This document shows, one piece after another, positions 35,576 to 44,649 of a DNA stretch of 64,000 bases. Location of the stretch: contig NZ_VITN01000002.1 of assembly GCF_007828045.1 (NCBI RefSeq), positions 434,001 to 498,000 on the forward strand, read 5' to 3'. This stretch comes from Nitrospirillum amazonense (GTDB taxonomy: Bacteria; Pseudomonadota; Alphaproteobacteria; Azospirillales; Azospirillaceae). Below the pieces are notes generated by a model that saw only the letters and a list, made by a program, of their open reading frames with translations, did no database searches and was not told the origin of the DNA. The translations under genes were made by a program, and so were the position numbers. Position 1 is the stretch's first letter; each line of letters opens with the position of its first letter.

Positions 35576-36003
35576 TCCCCGCCCACCCCAATTTGCCTAA
35601 TATTTGGTCATCTGCGCAACCAACCTAGCGATTGCGCAAAAACTAGGCATACGTGTCGCCAGCCAGCCGTCCGAAACCCCAGGTTTTCCGCGATTGCGAA
35701 ATTGGCATGGCGGTTGCGAAGAACATTACACGAGCAGGGGGCCGAAAGGTTCTTTTCTGCATCGGGGCGGCCCCAACGGCGGGGCGGCCCCGCCTCCGGG
35801 ATGGCGCAACGGCGCACGTCCCCTGTGGTTCGATCGGCGGGTCAACGGCGGCCTGTCAGCGTCCGGTTCCACCGGACCCTACCCCACCCCCAGGCCCCTC
35901 GCGGCCTGACCCCGATCCACCACCCCTTCTGGTGATAGGCGGCGCCTGCTATCGGCCGCCCCCATCCCCATAAGGCCCACGGCCCTGCCCGGAGGCGCAC
36001 CCG
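35576..36003 (+). promoter_or_regulatory. 428-base control region and leader upstream of narK
   Basis: This gene-free stretch holds a sigma-54 promoter (35702-35717, listed separately), an inverted repeat TGCGCAA/TTGCGCA (35613-35638), and three related GCGATTGCG-type repeats (near 35629, 35692 and 35711). Downstream of the expected start of transcription come GC-rich hairpins, the clearest being GGCGGGG-cgg-CCCCGCC (35778-35794). About 270 nt of leader precede narK. NasT-type antitermination would act in such a leader, but I could not identify the paired hexaloop structure with confidence. Confidence 0.5.
35702..35717 (+). promoter_or_regulatory. sigma-54 (RpoN) promoter for the nitrate assimilation operon
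   Basis: TTGGCATGGCGGTTGC matches the -24/-12 consensus, with GG (35704-35705) and GC (35716-35717) separated by exactly 10 bases. It points toward narK and lies about 290 bases upstream of its start. RpoN with NtrC control is established for nitrogen assimilation genes in alphaproteobacteria. Confidence 0.75.
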
Positions 36004-37215
36004 ATGAACAAGAGTTTCCTGAAGGCTGGACATCTGCCGACCCTGTTCGCGGCGTTTCTCTACTTCGACATGAGCTTCATGGCCTGGGTGATCCTGGGCC
36101 CGCTGGGCGTGCTGATCGCCAAGGACCTGGGCCTGAACCCGGGACAAAAGGGCCTGATGGTGGCGGTGCCGGTGCTGGCCGGCGCCTTCTTCCGCGTCAT
36201 CAACGGCATCCTGGTGGATCACTTGGGGCCCAAGCGCACCGGCATCCTGGCGCAGGTGGTGGTGATCGCCGGCCTTGCCGCCGTCTGGTACTTCGGGGTG
36301 CGCAGCTTCAACGCCACGCTGCTGACCGGCGCCATCCTGGGCGTGGCCGGCGCCAGCTTCGCCGTGGCCCTGCCGCTGGCCTCGCGCTGGTATCCGCCGG
36401 AACATCAGGGCACGGCCCTGGGCCTGGCGGGTGCCGGCAACTCCGGCACCGTGTTCGCCTCCCTCTTCGCGCCGGCCCTTGCCGTCGCCTATGGCTGGAA
36501 CAACGTGCTGGGCCTGCTGGCCATCCCGCTGGCCCTGACCCTGTGCGTCTACACCGTGCTGGCCAAGGACAGCCCGGAATGCCCGCCGGCCAAGTCGCTG
36601 GCCGAATACCTGGCGGTGCTGAAGATCGGCGACGCCTGGTGGTTCATGTTCTTCTACAGCGTCACCTTCGGCGGCTTCGTCGGCCTCGCCTCCTCCCTCA
36701 CCATCTACTTCAACGACCAGTATGGGCTGAGCCCCATCACCGCCGGCTACTTCACCGCGGCCTGCGTCTTCGCCGGGTCCCTGGTCCGTCCCATCGGCGG
36801 CGCCGTGGCCGACCGCATCGGCGGCGTGCGCTCGCTGACCGTCATGTACACGGTCGCCGCCGGCGCCCTGGTGGTGGTCAGCTTCGCCCTGCCGCAGGCC
36901 TGGATGGCCCTGGCCGTCTTCGTCGTCGCCATGCTGGCCCTGGGCATGGGCAACGGTGCGGTGTTCCAGCTGGTGCCACAGCGCTTCCGCCGTGAGATCG
37001 GCGTCATGACCGGCCTGGTTGGCATGATGGGCGGCGTCGGCGGCTTCTACCTGGCCTCCAGCCTTGGCTACTCCAAGCAGCTGACCGGCGGTTACCAGGC
37101 GGGCTTCCTGCTGTTCGCCCTGCTGGCCCTCGCGGCCCTGGTCGGCCTGACCGGCGTGAAGCGCCGGTGGCGCACCACTTGGGGCGCCGCCGCCCTGGGC
37201 GCGGCCCGCGTCTGA
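36004..37215 (+). CDS. nitrate/nitrite transporter, NarK/NasA type (MFS)
   Basis: A 403-residue major facilitator protein with about 12 membrane segments. NNP-family signatures are visible: GPLGVLIAKDLGLNPGQKGL, RVINGILVDHLGPKRTG, GAGNSGTVFASLFAPALA and GMGNGAVFQLVPQRF, the last being the second nitrate signature. It takes up nitrate for the reductases downstream. ATG 36004 is preceded by GGAGG. It is the first gene of the operon under the sigma-54 promoter. Confidence 0.92.
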   Translation: MNKSFLKAGHLPTLFAAFLYFDMSFMAWVILGPLGVLIAKDLGLNPGQKGLMVAVPVLAGAFFRVINGILVDHLGPKRTGILAQVVVIAGLAAVWYFGVRSFNATLLTGAILGVAGASFAVALPLASRWYPPEHQGTALGLAGAGNSGTVFASLFAPALAVAYGWNNVLGLLAIPLALTLCVYTVLAKDSPECPPAKSLAEYLAVLKIGDAWWFMFFYSVTFGGFVGLASSLTIYFNDQYGLSPITAGYFTAACVFAGSLVRPIGGAVADRIGGVRSLTVMYTVAAGALVVVSFALPQAWMALAVFVVAMLALGMGNGAVFQLVPQRFRREIGVMTGLVGMMGGVGGFYLASSLGYSKQLTGGYQAGFLLFALLALAALVGLTGVKRRWRTTWGAAALGAARV

Positions 37216-37274
37216 CTGGCCGCGTCTGATCCTCAACACCTCTGATTTCGCGATTTCAAGGGAAGGGTTCCCCC

Positions 37275-39746
37275 ATGGACACGCATATGCCCCCGCGCCA
37301 GAAGCTGGTGGTCGTCGGCAACGGTATGGCCGGCATGCGGACGGTGGACGAACTGCTGAAGCGCAACCCGCTGAAGTACGACATCACGGTCTTCGGCGCC
37401 GAACCGCACGTGAATTACGACCGCATCATGCTGTCGTCCGTGTTGGCCGGCGAAAAGGACCTGGAGCAGATCGTCATCAACCCCCGCTCCTGGTACGAGG
37501 AGAACGGGATCGAGCTGATCACCGGTGACGCGGTGACGGCCATCGATACCCAGGTTCGTACCGTGACATCGGCCAGCGGCCGGGTGGTGGCCTATGACAA
37601 GGTTCTGCTGGCCACGGGGTCCCGCCCCATCGCCCCGCCGGTGCCGGGCCTGGACCTGCCCGGCGTCTGCGCCTTCCGCGACATCGCCGACGTCAACACC
37701 ATGATAGAGGCATCACAGACCCATAAGCGCGCCATCGTCATCGGCGGCGGCCTCTTGGGGCTGGAGGCCGCCAACGGCCTGCTGCGCCGGGGCATGCAGG
37801 TGGCCGTGGTCCACCTGATGGGCACGCTGATGGAACGCCAGCTGGACAAGGCGGCGGCCGAACTGCTGCAGCGCGAGCTGGACGAGCGCGGCATGAACTT
37901 CTTCACCAACGGCCAGACCGAGGAGATCTTCGGCGAGGGCCGGGTGCAGGGCGTGCGCCTGGCCGACGGGCGGGAGATCCCGGGCGACCTGGTGGTGCTG
38001 GCCATCGGCATCCGTCCCAACATCGACCTGGCGCGAGCCGCCGGCATCGCCATCAACCGCGGCATCGAGGTGGGCGACGACATGCGCACCTCCGTCCCCG
38101 ACATCTACGCGGTCGGCGAGTGCGTGGAGCATCGCGGCAAGACCTATGGCCTGGTGGCCCCGCTGTGGGACATGGCCAAGGTCTGCGCCGACCATCTGGC
38201 GCGCGAGGACGCCACCAGCGACTACGTCCCCGCCGCCATGGCCACCCGCCTGAAGGTCACGGGCATCGACGTCTTCTCCGCCGGCGACTTCATCGGTGAC
38301 GAGACGACGGAGGAGGTGGTCTTCCGCGACGCCGCCCGCAACACCTACAAGCGCCTGGTGCTGCGCGACGACAAACTGGTGGGCGCCGTGCTGTACGGCG
38401 ACGCCCAGGACGGCGGCTGGTACTTCCAGCTACTGCGCGAGGACAAGCCGCTGGGCGAACTGCGCGACACCCTGATCTTCGGCCAGGCCTTCGCCAGCCT
38501 GGCGGCAGGCGCGCCCGCCGCCGACCCCACCGCCGCCGTGGCCGCCCTGCCCGATGAGGCCGAGATCTGCGGCTGCAACGGCGTGTGCAAGGGCAAGATC
38601 ATGGGCGCCATCGCGGAACATGGCCTGACCACCCTGGAAGGGGTGCGGGCGCGCACCAAGGCGTCCGCGTCCTGCGGCAGCTGCACGCCCCAGGTGGAAC
38701 AGCTGCTGGCCCTGTCGCTGGGCGACAGCTACGCCAAGCCGACGGGCGAGAAGCCGCTGTGCAAGTGCACGACGCACAGCCACGACCAGGTGCGCCGCGC
38801 CATCGCGGACCGGGAACTGCGCACCATGCCGGCGGTGATGTCCACCCTGGGCTGGAGCACGCCCGACGGCTGCCACGTCTGCCGCCCGGCGCTGAACTTC
38901 TACCTGCTGGTGGCCTGGCCCGGCGAATACCAGGACGACCAGCAGTCCCGCTTCGTGAATGAGCGCAACCACGCCAACATCCAGAAGGACGGCACCTATT
39001 CCGTGGTGCCGCGCATGTGGGGCGGCCTGACCACGGCCGATGAGCTGCGCGCCATCGCCGACGTGGTGGACAAGTACGCCATCCCCACGGTGAAGGTGAC
39101 GGGCGGCCAGCGCATCGACCTGCTGGGCGTGACGCGCGAGCAGTTGCCCCATGTGTGGAAGGATCTGAACGACGCCGGCATGGTCTCCGGCCATGCCTAC
39201 GGCAAGGCGCTGCGCACGGTGAAGACGTGCGTGGGGTCGGAATGGTGCCGCTTCGGCACGCAGGACAGCACCGGCATGGGCGTGAAGCTGGAGCGCATGA
39301 CCTGGGGGTCCTGGCACGCGCACAAGGTCAAGCTGGCCGTGTCCGGCTGCCCGCGCAACTGCGCCGAGGCCACCATCAAGGACTTCGGCGTGGTGGCGGT
39401 GGACAGCGGCTGGGAACTGCATGTCGGCGGCAACGGCGGCATCCACGTCCGCGTCACCGACCTGTTGGCCAAAGTCACCACCGAGGAGGAGGTGCTGGAA
39501 TACTGCGGCGCCTACCTGCAGCTCTACCGCGAGGAATCCCGCTATCTGGAGCGCACGGCGCCCTGGATCGAGCGCGTGGGCTTGCCCCACGTCAAGGACC
39601 GCATCGTGCAGGATGAGGCGGGCCGCAAGGCGCTCTACGCCAAGTTCCTGTACGCCCAGAAATTCAGCCAGGACGACCCCTGGGCCGAGCGCGCGCCCGG
39701 CAAGGCCGCGGCCGCCCCCTTCCGCACCCTGGCGACGGTGGAGTGA
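37275..39746 (+). CDS. nirB: assimilatory nitrite reductase [NAD(P)H], large subunit
   Basis: Reduces nitrite to ammonium with NAD(P)H. This 823-residue protein has an N-terminal FAD/NAD(P) oxidoreductase (VVVGNGMAGMRTVDELL, GGGLLGLEAANGLLRRG, GDDMRTSVPDIYAVGE). Two BFD-like [2Fe-2S] segments follow (CGCNGVCKGK with SCGSCTPQVEQLL, then CKCTTHSHDQ). A sulfite/nitrite reductase C-terminal half holds the sirohaem and [4Fe-4S] ligands TCVGSEWCRFG (C-x5-C) and SGCPRNCAEATIKD (C-x3-C). It lies 59 bases after narK and its stop overlaps the nirD start. Confidence 0.96.
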   Translation: MDTHMPPRQKLVVVGNGMAGMRTVDELLKRNPLKYDITVFGAEPHVNYDRIMLSSVLAGEKDLEQIVINPRSWYEENGIELITGDAVTAIDTQVRTVTSASGRVVAYDKVLLATGSRPIAPPVPGLDLPGVCAFRDIADVNTMIEASQTHKRAIVIGGGLLGLEAANGLLRRGMQVAVVHLMGTLMERQLDKAAAELLQRELDERGMNFFTNGQTEEIFGEGRVQGVRLADGREIPGDLVVLAIGIRPNIDLARAAGIAINRGIEVGDDMRTSVPDIYAVGECVEHRGKTYGLVAPLWDMAKVCADHLAREDATSDYVPAAMATRLKVTGIDVFSAGDFIGDETTEEVVFRDAARNTYKRLVLRDDKLVGAVLYGDAQDGGWYFQLLREDKPLGELRDTLIFGQAFASLAAGAPAADPTAAVAALPDEAEICGCNGVCKGKIMGAIAEHGLTTLEGVRARTKASASCGSCTPQVEQLLALSLGDSYAKPTGEKPLCKCTTHSHDQVRRAIADRELRTMPAVMSTLGWSTPDGCHVCRPALNFYLLVAWPGEYQDDQQSRFVNERNHANIQKDGTYSVVPRMWGGLTTADELRAIADVVDKYAIPTVKVTGGQRIDLLGVTREQLPHVWKDLNDAGMVSGHAYGKALRTVKTCVGSEWCRFGTQDSTGMGVKLERMTWGSWHAHKVKLAVSGCPRNCAEATIKDFGVVAVDSGWELHVGGNGGIHVRVTDLLAKVTTEEEVLEYCGAYLQLYREESRYLERTAPWIERVGLPHVKDRIVQDEAGRKALYAKFLYAQKFSQDDPWAERAPGKAAAAPFRTLATVE

Positions 39747-40084
39747 TGACCATGGACAGCGTTGGTATCGAAAGCCGCTGGGTCGAGGTGGGCGCCATGG
39801 ACGACATTCCCCGTCAGGGGGCCCGCGTGGTCGCCACCCCCCGGGGCGACATTGCCGTCTTCCGCACCCTGGACGATGCCGTGTTCGCCGTGGACGACCG
39901 CTGCCCGCACAAGGGCGGCCCCCTGTCGCAGGGCACGGTGCACGGCCATGCCGTCACCTGCCCCCTGCACAACTGGGTGATCGACCTGGAGACCGGCGAG
40001 GCCTGCGCCCCCGATGAGGGCTGCGTCACCCGTATCCCCGTGCGGGTGCAGGACGGCCGCATCCTGCTGGCCATGGTGGCGTGA
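39746..40084 (+). CDS. nirD: nitrite reductase [NAD(P)H] small subunit
   Basis: A 112-residue Rieske-fold subunit of the assimilatory nitrite reductase. ATG 39746 overlaps the nirB stop by one base (TGATG); another ATG lies two codons later. Cluster-type motifs are DDRCPHKGGPLSQGTVHG and TCPLHNWVIDLETGEA, so both C-x-H and C-x2-H ligand pairs are kept, unlike in enteric NirD proteins that lack them. It is coupled to nasA, whose ATG overlaps this stop. Confidence 0.93.
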   Translation: MTMDSVGIESRWVEVGAMDDIPRQGARVVATPRGDIAVFRTLDDAVFAVDDRCPHKGGPLSQGTVHGHAVTCPLHNWVIDLETGEACAPDEGCVTRIPVRVQDGRILLAMVA

Positions 40085-42783
40085 TGCCGGAGGGGATGGC
40101 ACGGGACGCTGAAGCCGGTGCCCTCGCCGGCGCCGTCCGCTCCACCTGCCCCTATTGCGGCGTGGGCTGCGGTGTCGTGGCCCAGGCCGACGGCCGGGTG
40201 GTGGGCGACACCGACCACCCGGCCAACCGGGGGCGCCTGTGCTCCAAGGGGTCAGCCCTGGCGGAAACGCTGAAGGATGGGGAGCGGCTGACCCGTCCCC
40301 TGATCGACGGCAGGGCGGCGGACTGGACCCAGGCCCTGGACCTGGTGGCCCGGCGCTTCAAGGCCACGATCGCGGAGCATGGGCCCGACAGCGTCGCCTT
40401 CTACGTCAGCGGCCAATGCCTGACGGAGGATTACTACGTCGCCAACAAGCTGATGAAAGGCTTCATCGGCAGCGGCAACATCGACACCAATTCCCGCCTG
40501 TGCATGGCCTCCTCCGTCGCCGGCCACAATCGCGCCTTCGGCGCCGACGTGGTGCCGGGGACCTATGAGGATTTGGAGCTGGCGGACCTGGTGGTGCTGG
40601 TGGGCAGCAATTCCGCCTGGTGCCACCCGGTGCTGCACCAGCGCCTGCTGGCCGCCCGGGCCAAGCGGCCCATCCGCATCGTCGCCATCGACCCCCGCCG
40701 CACCGCGACGTGCGAGGATGCCGACCTGCATCTGGCCGTGCGCCCCGGCGCCGACGTCGCCCTGTTCAACGGCCTGCTGGCCCACCTGGCCGACCAGGAC
40801 CAACTGGACCACGCCTGGATGGCGGCGCATGCGGAAGGGTTCGAGGCGGCCCTTTCCGCCGCCCGCCAGACGGCCGGCCAGACCGCCGCCCTCACCGGCC
40901 TGGACCCGGCGGACCTGGTCCGGTTTTACCAGTGGTTCGCCTCCACCCCACGCGTCGTCACCGTCTATTCCCAGGGCGTGAACCAGTCGTCGGTGGGCAC
41001 CGACAAGGTCAACGCCATCATCAATTGCCACCTGGCCACGGGGCGCATCGGCAAGCCCGGCTGTGGCCCCTTCTCCATCACCGGGCAGCCCAACGCCATG
41101 GGCGGGCGCGAGGTGGGCGGGCTGGCCAACCAGCTGGCCGCCCACATGCGCTTCGACCAGCCGGAGGCCATCGACCGCGTCCGCCGCTTCTGGCGGGCGC
41201 CCAACCTGGCGACCAAGCCGGGGCTGAAGGCCGTGGAGATGTTCGACGCCGTGCTGGACGGCCGCATCAAGGCCCTGTGGATCATCGCCACCAACCCAGC
41301 CGACAGCCTGCCCCGCGCCGACAGGGTGCGGGAGGCGTTGCGCGCCTGCCCCTTCGTCGTCGTGTCCGATTGCTGGCCCAACGACACCACGGCGCTGGCC
41401 GACGTGGTGCTGCCGGCAGCGGGATGGGGGGAGCGGGACGGCACCGTCACCAACTCCGAACGGGTCATCAGCCGCCAGCGCCCCTTCCGCGCGGCCCCGG
41501 GCGAGGCGCGGGCCGACTGGCGGGTGCTGGCCGCCGTCGGCCAGCGCATGGGCTGGAAGGACGCCTTTTCCTGGACCAGCCCGGCGGCGGTGTTCCGGGA
41601 GCATGCCGCCCTGTCCGGCTTCGAGAACGCCGGCAGCCGGCCCTTCGACATCAGCGGCCTGGCCATGCTGACCGACGGCCAGTACGACGCGCTGGCGCCG
41701 GTGCGCTGGCCCGTGCGCTGGGCGGGGGATGAGGGCGGGCGGCTGTTCGGCCAGGGCGGCTTCGCCACGCCCAACGGCCGGGGCCGCCTGGTGCCCACGC
41801 CCTGGCGCCCCCCCGCCGGCCGCGCCGATGATGCCTATCCCCTGGTGCTGAACACCGGCCGCATCCGCGACCAGTGGCACACCATGACCCGCACCGGCCG
41901 CGTGCCCCGCCTGCTGGCCCACACGGGGGAGCCGCGCGCCGCCCTGTCCCCCACCGACGCCGCCAGCCTGGGTGTGGCCGACGGCGACCTGGTACGCATC
42001 GAGAGCGTCCACGCCGGCACGGTGGTGCGCGCCACCATCGACGCCGGCCAGCGGGTGGGTGAACTGTTCCTGCCCATGCACTGGACGGATGAGTTCTGCT
42101 CCGCCGGGCCCGCCGGGCGCCTGGTGAACGCCGCCCTGGACCCCGTCTCCGGCCAGCCGGAACTAAAACTGACGGCCGTGCGCGCGGCGGCGGTGCCGGT
42201 GGCCTGGCGCGGCCTGCTGCTGCACCGCGCCGCCGTGCGGCCCCAGGGTGTCGCCTATTGGTCGCGCATGCCGCTCAATAACGGCCACGCCTTCGAGCTG
42301 GTGGGATCGGACGCGCTGCCGGCCGGCCCCGCCCTGACCCGCTTCGTCGAGGGCCTGCTGCATCCGCCGGCGGGGGCCGAATGGCTGCAACTGACCGACG
42401 CCGGGCGCGGCTTGCTGCGCGTCGCCATCCTGGTGGATGGCCGGCTGGAGGCCTGCCTGCTCCTGGCCGCCGGCGACGGCGCCCAGCTGCCGCCGCGCGA
42501 CGCGCTGGCCGCCTTGCTGGGCGACACGGTGACGGACGAGGCGCGGCCCAGCCTGCTGTCCGGCCGCGCCCCCGGCGGTTTGGGGGCCGCTGGCGTCAAG
42601 TCCGCCGGCCGCACCGTCTGCGCCTGCTTCTCCGTCGGCCTGGTCACCATCCGGGAGGCCATCGTCGCCAACCGCCTGACCTCGGCGGAAGATATCGGCG
42701 CCTGCCTGAAGGCCGGCACCAACTGCGGGTCCTGCATCCCCGAACTGAAGGAGATCCTACGCGATGTCCATGCGTCAGCCTAA
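40084..42783 (+). CDS. nasA: assimilatory nitrate reductase catalytic subunit (molybdopterin)
   Basis: Reduces nitrate to nitrite in the cytoplasm. The protein is 899 residues. The N-terminal [4Fe-4S] ligands are CPYCGVGCGV plus a Cys about 30 residues later (GRLCSKGSAL). The bis-MGD molybdopterin domains contain SRLCMASSVAGHNRAFGAD, GSNSAWCHPVLHQRL, YSQGVNQSSVGTDKVNAIIN and TGRIRDQWHTMTRTG. The molybdenum ligand Cys should be the one in LCMAS. A C-terminal BFD-like [2Fe-2S] domain (VCACFSVGLVTIREAI, NCGSCIPELKEIL) extends the enzyme, typical of alphaproteobacterial NasA/NasC. It overlaps cobA by 20 bases. Confidence 0.95.
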   Translation: MPEGMARDAEAGALAGAVRSTCPYCGVGCGVVAQADGRVVGDTDHPANRGRLCSKGSALAETLKDGERLTRPLIDGRAADWTQALDLVARRFKATIAEHGPDSVAFYVSGQCLTEDYYVANKLMKGFIGSGNIDTNSRLCMASSVAGHNRAFGADVVPGTYEDLELADLVVLVGSNSAWCHPVLHQRLLAARAKRPIRIVAIDPRRTATCEDADLHLAVRPGADVALFNGLLAHLADQDQLDHAWMAAHAEGFEAALSAARQTAGQTAALTGLDPADLVRFYQWFASTPRVVTVYSQGVNQSSVGTDKVNAIINCHLATGRIGKPGCGPFSITGQPNAMGGREVGGLANQLAAHMRFDQPEAIDRVRRFWRAPNLATKPGLKAVEMFDAVLDGRIKALWIIATNPADSLPRADRVREALRACPFVVVSDCWPNDTTALADVVLPAAGWGERDGTVTNSERVISRQRPFRAAPGEARADWRVLAAVGQRMGWKDAFSWTSPAAVFREHAALSGFENAGSRPFDISGLAMLTDGQYDALAPVRWPVRWAGDEGGRLFGQGGFATPNGRGRLVPTPWRPPAGRADDAYPLVLNTGRIRDQWHTMTRTGRVPRLLAHTGEPRAALSPTDAASLGVADGDLVRIESVHAGTVVRATIDAGQRVGELFLPMHWTDEFCSAGPAGRLVNAALDPVSGQPELKLTAVRAAAVPVAWRGLLLHRAAVRPQGVAYWSRMPLNNGHAFELVGSDALPAGPALTRFVEGLLHPPAGAEWLQLTDAGRGLLRVAILVDGRLEACLLLAAGDGAQLPPRDALAALLGDTVTDEARPSLLSGRAPGGLGAAGVKSAGRTVCACFSVGLVTIREAIVANRLTSAEDIGACLKAGTNCGSCIPELKEILRDVHASA

Positions 42784-43570
42784 CGTCACCGGCCGCGCCA
42801 GCCTGGTGGGCGCCGGCCCCGGCGATCCGGAGCTGCTGACGGTGAAGGCCCTGCGCCGCATCGAAAGCGCCGACGTGCTGCTGTACGACAAGCTGGTCGA
42901 CCCGCGCATCCTGGACCTGGCCCCCGCCCATGCCCGGCGCATCGACGTGGGCAAGCGCTGCGGCCGGCATGAGATGAGCCAGGCCGCCATCAATCGCCTG
43001 ATCGTCAGCCATGCCCAGGCGGGCGCCCACGTCGTGCGCCTGAAGGGCGGCGACCCCATGGTCTTCGGCCGCGCGGGCGAGGAACTGGCGGCCCTGGCCG
43101 CCGCCGGCGTGGTGGCGGAGGTGGTGCCCGGCATCACTGTGGCCTGCGCCGCCGCGGCATCCATGGCCATGCCCCTGACGCAGCGCGGCTACAGCCGCAG
43201 CCTGCACCTGATCACCGGGCATGCCCGTCAGGACGGGGGCGCCGATGAAATCCTGCCCACCCACGACTGGAACGCACTGGCCGCCTGCGACGGCACCATC
43301 GCCATCTACATGGGCGGCCGCACGCTGGCCCAGGTGACCCAGCGCCTGCTGGCCGCCGGACTGGACCCCGCCACCCCGGCCATCGCCATCGAGAACGCCA
43401 CCCTGGAGGCCGAGCGCCGCCTGCCCGGCACGGTGGCCGACATCGCGGCGCGGGTGGCTGCGGCGGCGGTAACCGGCCCCACCCTGGTGCTGGTGGGACG
43501 GGTGGTGGCGTTGCGGCGGCAGGACGCGGTAGAGTCCGCGATGAACGAGGTGCGGTCCCGCGCCGCCTGA
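42764..43570 (+). CDS. cobA: uroporphyrinogen-III C-methyltransferase
   Basis: Methylates uroporphyrinogen III twice to precorrin-2, the first dedicated step to sirohaem, the cofactor of NirB. This 268-residue stand-alone SUMT has the signatures LVGAGPGDPELLTVKALRRI and VVRLKGGDPMVFGRAGEELAAL, followed by VVPGITVACAAAASMAMPLT and CDGTIAIYMGG. It has no fused CysG oxidase/chelatase domain, so those steps must be encoded elsewhere. It overlaps the nasA end, as expected for a gene supplying cofactor to the operon. Confidence 0.94.
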   Translation: MSMRQPNVTGRASLVGAGPGDPELLTVKALRRIESADVLLYDKLVDPRILDLAPAHARRIDVGKRCGRHEMSQAAINRLIVSHAQAGAHVVRLKGGDPMVFGRAGEELAALAAAGVVAEVVPGITVACAAAASMAMPLTQRGYSRSLHLITGHARQDGGADEILPTHDWNALAACDGTIAIYMGGRTLAQVTQRLLAAGLDPATPAIAIENATLEAERRLPGTVADIAARVAAAAVTGPTLVLVGRVVALRRQDAVESAMNEVRSRAA

Positions 43571-43589
43571 AACTGAGCCTGCCTGCGCC

Positions 43590-44570
43590 ATGACCGATGA
43601 ACATGTCTTCGCCCAATACGTCCGCACCCTGGGACGCGGCCCCGGCCGCTCCCGCTCACTGACACGGGAAGAAGCGCGCACGGCCCTGGGCATGGTGCTG
43701 AAGGGGGAGGCCGATCCCCATCAGGTGGGCGCCTTCCTCATGCTGCTGCGCTATCGCGGGGAGGACCCGGACGAGGTGGCGGGCCTGGTGGAGGCGGCCC
43801 GCGACGCGACGGGCCTCAGCGACGGCAGCTGCAGCGGCGCCGCCGACCTGGACTGGCCGTCCTATGGTGCCGGCCGCACACGCGATGAACCCTGGTTCCT
43901 GCTGTCGGCCCTGGCGCTGGCCCAGGCCGGGCACCGCGTCATCATGCACGGCAGCAACGCCTTCACCCAGGGCCGCGACGTGCCCGACGCCCTGGGGGAG
44001 TTGGGCCTGCGCCCCGCCAACAGCCGCGCGGACGCCAAGGCCCTGGTCGCCGAAACCGGCTTCGCCTACCTGCCCCTGTCGGCGCTCAACCCCGAATTGG
44101 ACCGCCTGCTGAACCTGCGCCACCTGCTGGGCCTGCGCAGCCCCATCAACACCGTCTGCCGCTTGCTGGACCCCTTCGACACCCGCGCCGCCGTCGACGG
44201 CGTCTTCCACCCGCCCTACATCGACCTGCACCTGGGCGTGGCCCAGCGCCTGAACCGCCCCCGCCTGGTGGTGGTCAAGGGCGGCGGCGGCGAGGTGGAA
44301 CGCAACCCCGCCAAGCCCACCACGGCCTACGTCCAGGTGGGCACGAACCGCCGCGAACTCCCCCTCCCCGCCCTGACCACCGGCAAGGCGGACAGCGAAG
44401 GCCTGCTGCCCGTCTGGCGCGGCGAGCCCGGCCTGGAAGCGGCCACCGCCACCGTCATCGCCACCATCGCGCTGGGGGTTTTGGCCCTGGGCCTGACGAC
44501 GGAGCCCGCTGACGCTGACCGGCTGGCGGCGGCGATTTGGGTGGGGCGACACGTTTCCAATAATAGATAA
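43590..44570 (+). CDS. TrpD2/YbiB-like glycosyl transferase family protein
   Basis: A 326-residue protein of the anthranilate phosphoribosyltransferase-like TrpD2/YbiB group: LTREEARTALGMVLKGEADP, QVGAFLMLLRYRGEDPDEVA, and a glycine/aspartate-rich central part (DLDWPSYGAGRTR, HGSNAFTQGRDVPDAL). YbiB proteins bind nucleic acid rather than make tryptophan; here the function is not known. It is the last gene of the narK-nirBD-nasA-cobA operon, 19 bases after cobA, and similar genes occur at this position in other nitrate clusters, suggesting a link to nitrogen assimilation. Confidence 0.82.
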   Translation: MTDEHVFAQYVRTLGRGPGRSRSLTREEARTALGMVLKGEADPHQVGAFLMLLRYRGEDPDEVAGLVEAARDATGLSDGSCSGAADLDWPSYGAGRTRDEPWFLLSALALAQAGHRVIMHGSNAFTQGRDVPDALGELGLRPANSRADAKALVAETGFAYLPLSALNPELDRLLNLRHLLGLRSPINTVCRLLDPFDTRAAVDGVFHPPYIDLHLGVAQRLNRPRLVVVKGGGGEVERNPAKPTTAYVQVGTNRRELPLPALTTGKADSEGLLPVWRGEPGLEAATATVIATIALGVLALGLTTEPADADRLAAAIWVGRHVSNNR

Positions 44571-44649
44571 TTTATATTTAGGGGCGGAGGCGGCCCATAT
44601 TTTTACAAGAAACATTACGCCCTCAATTTAAGGCTAAGGATCAGAATCC

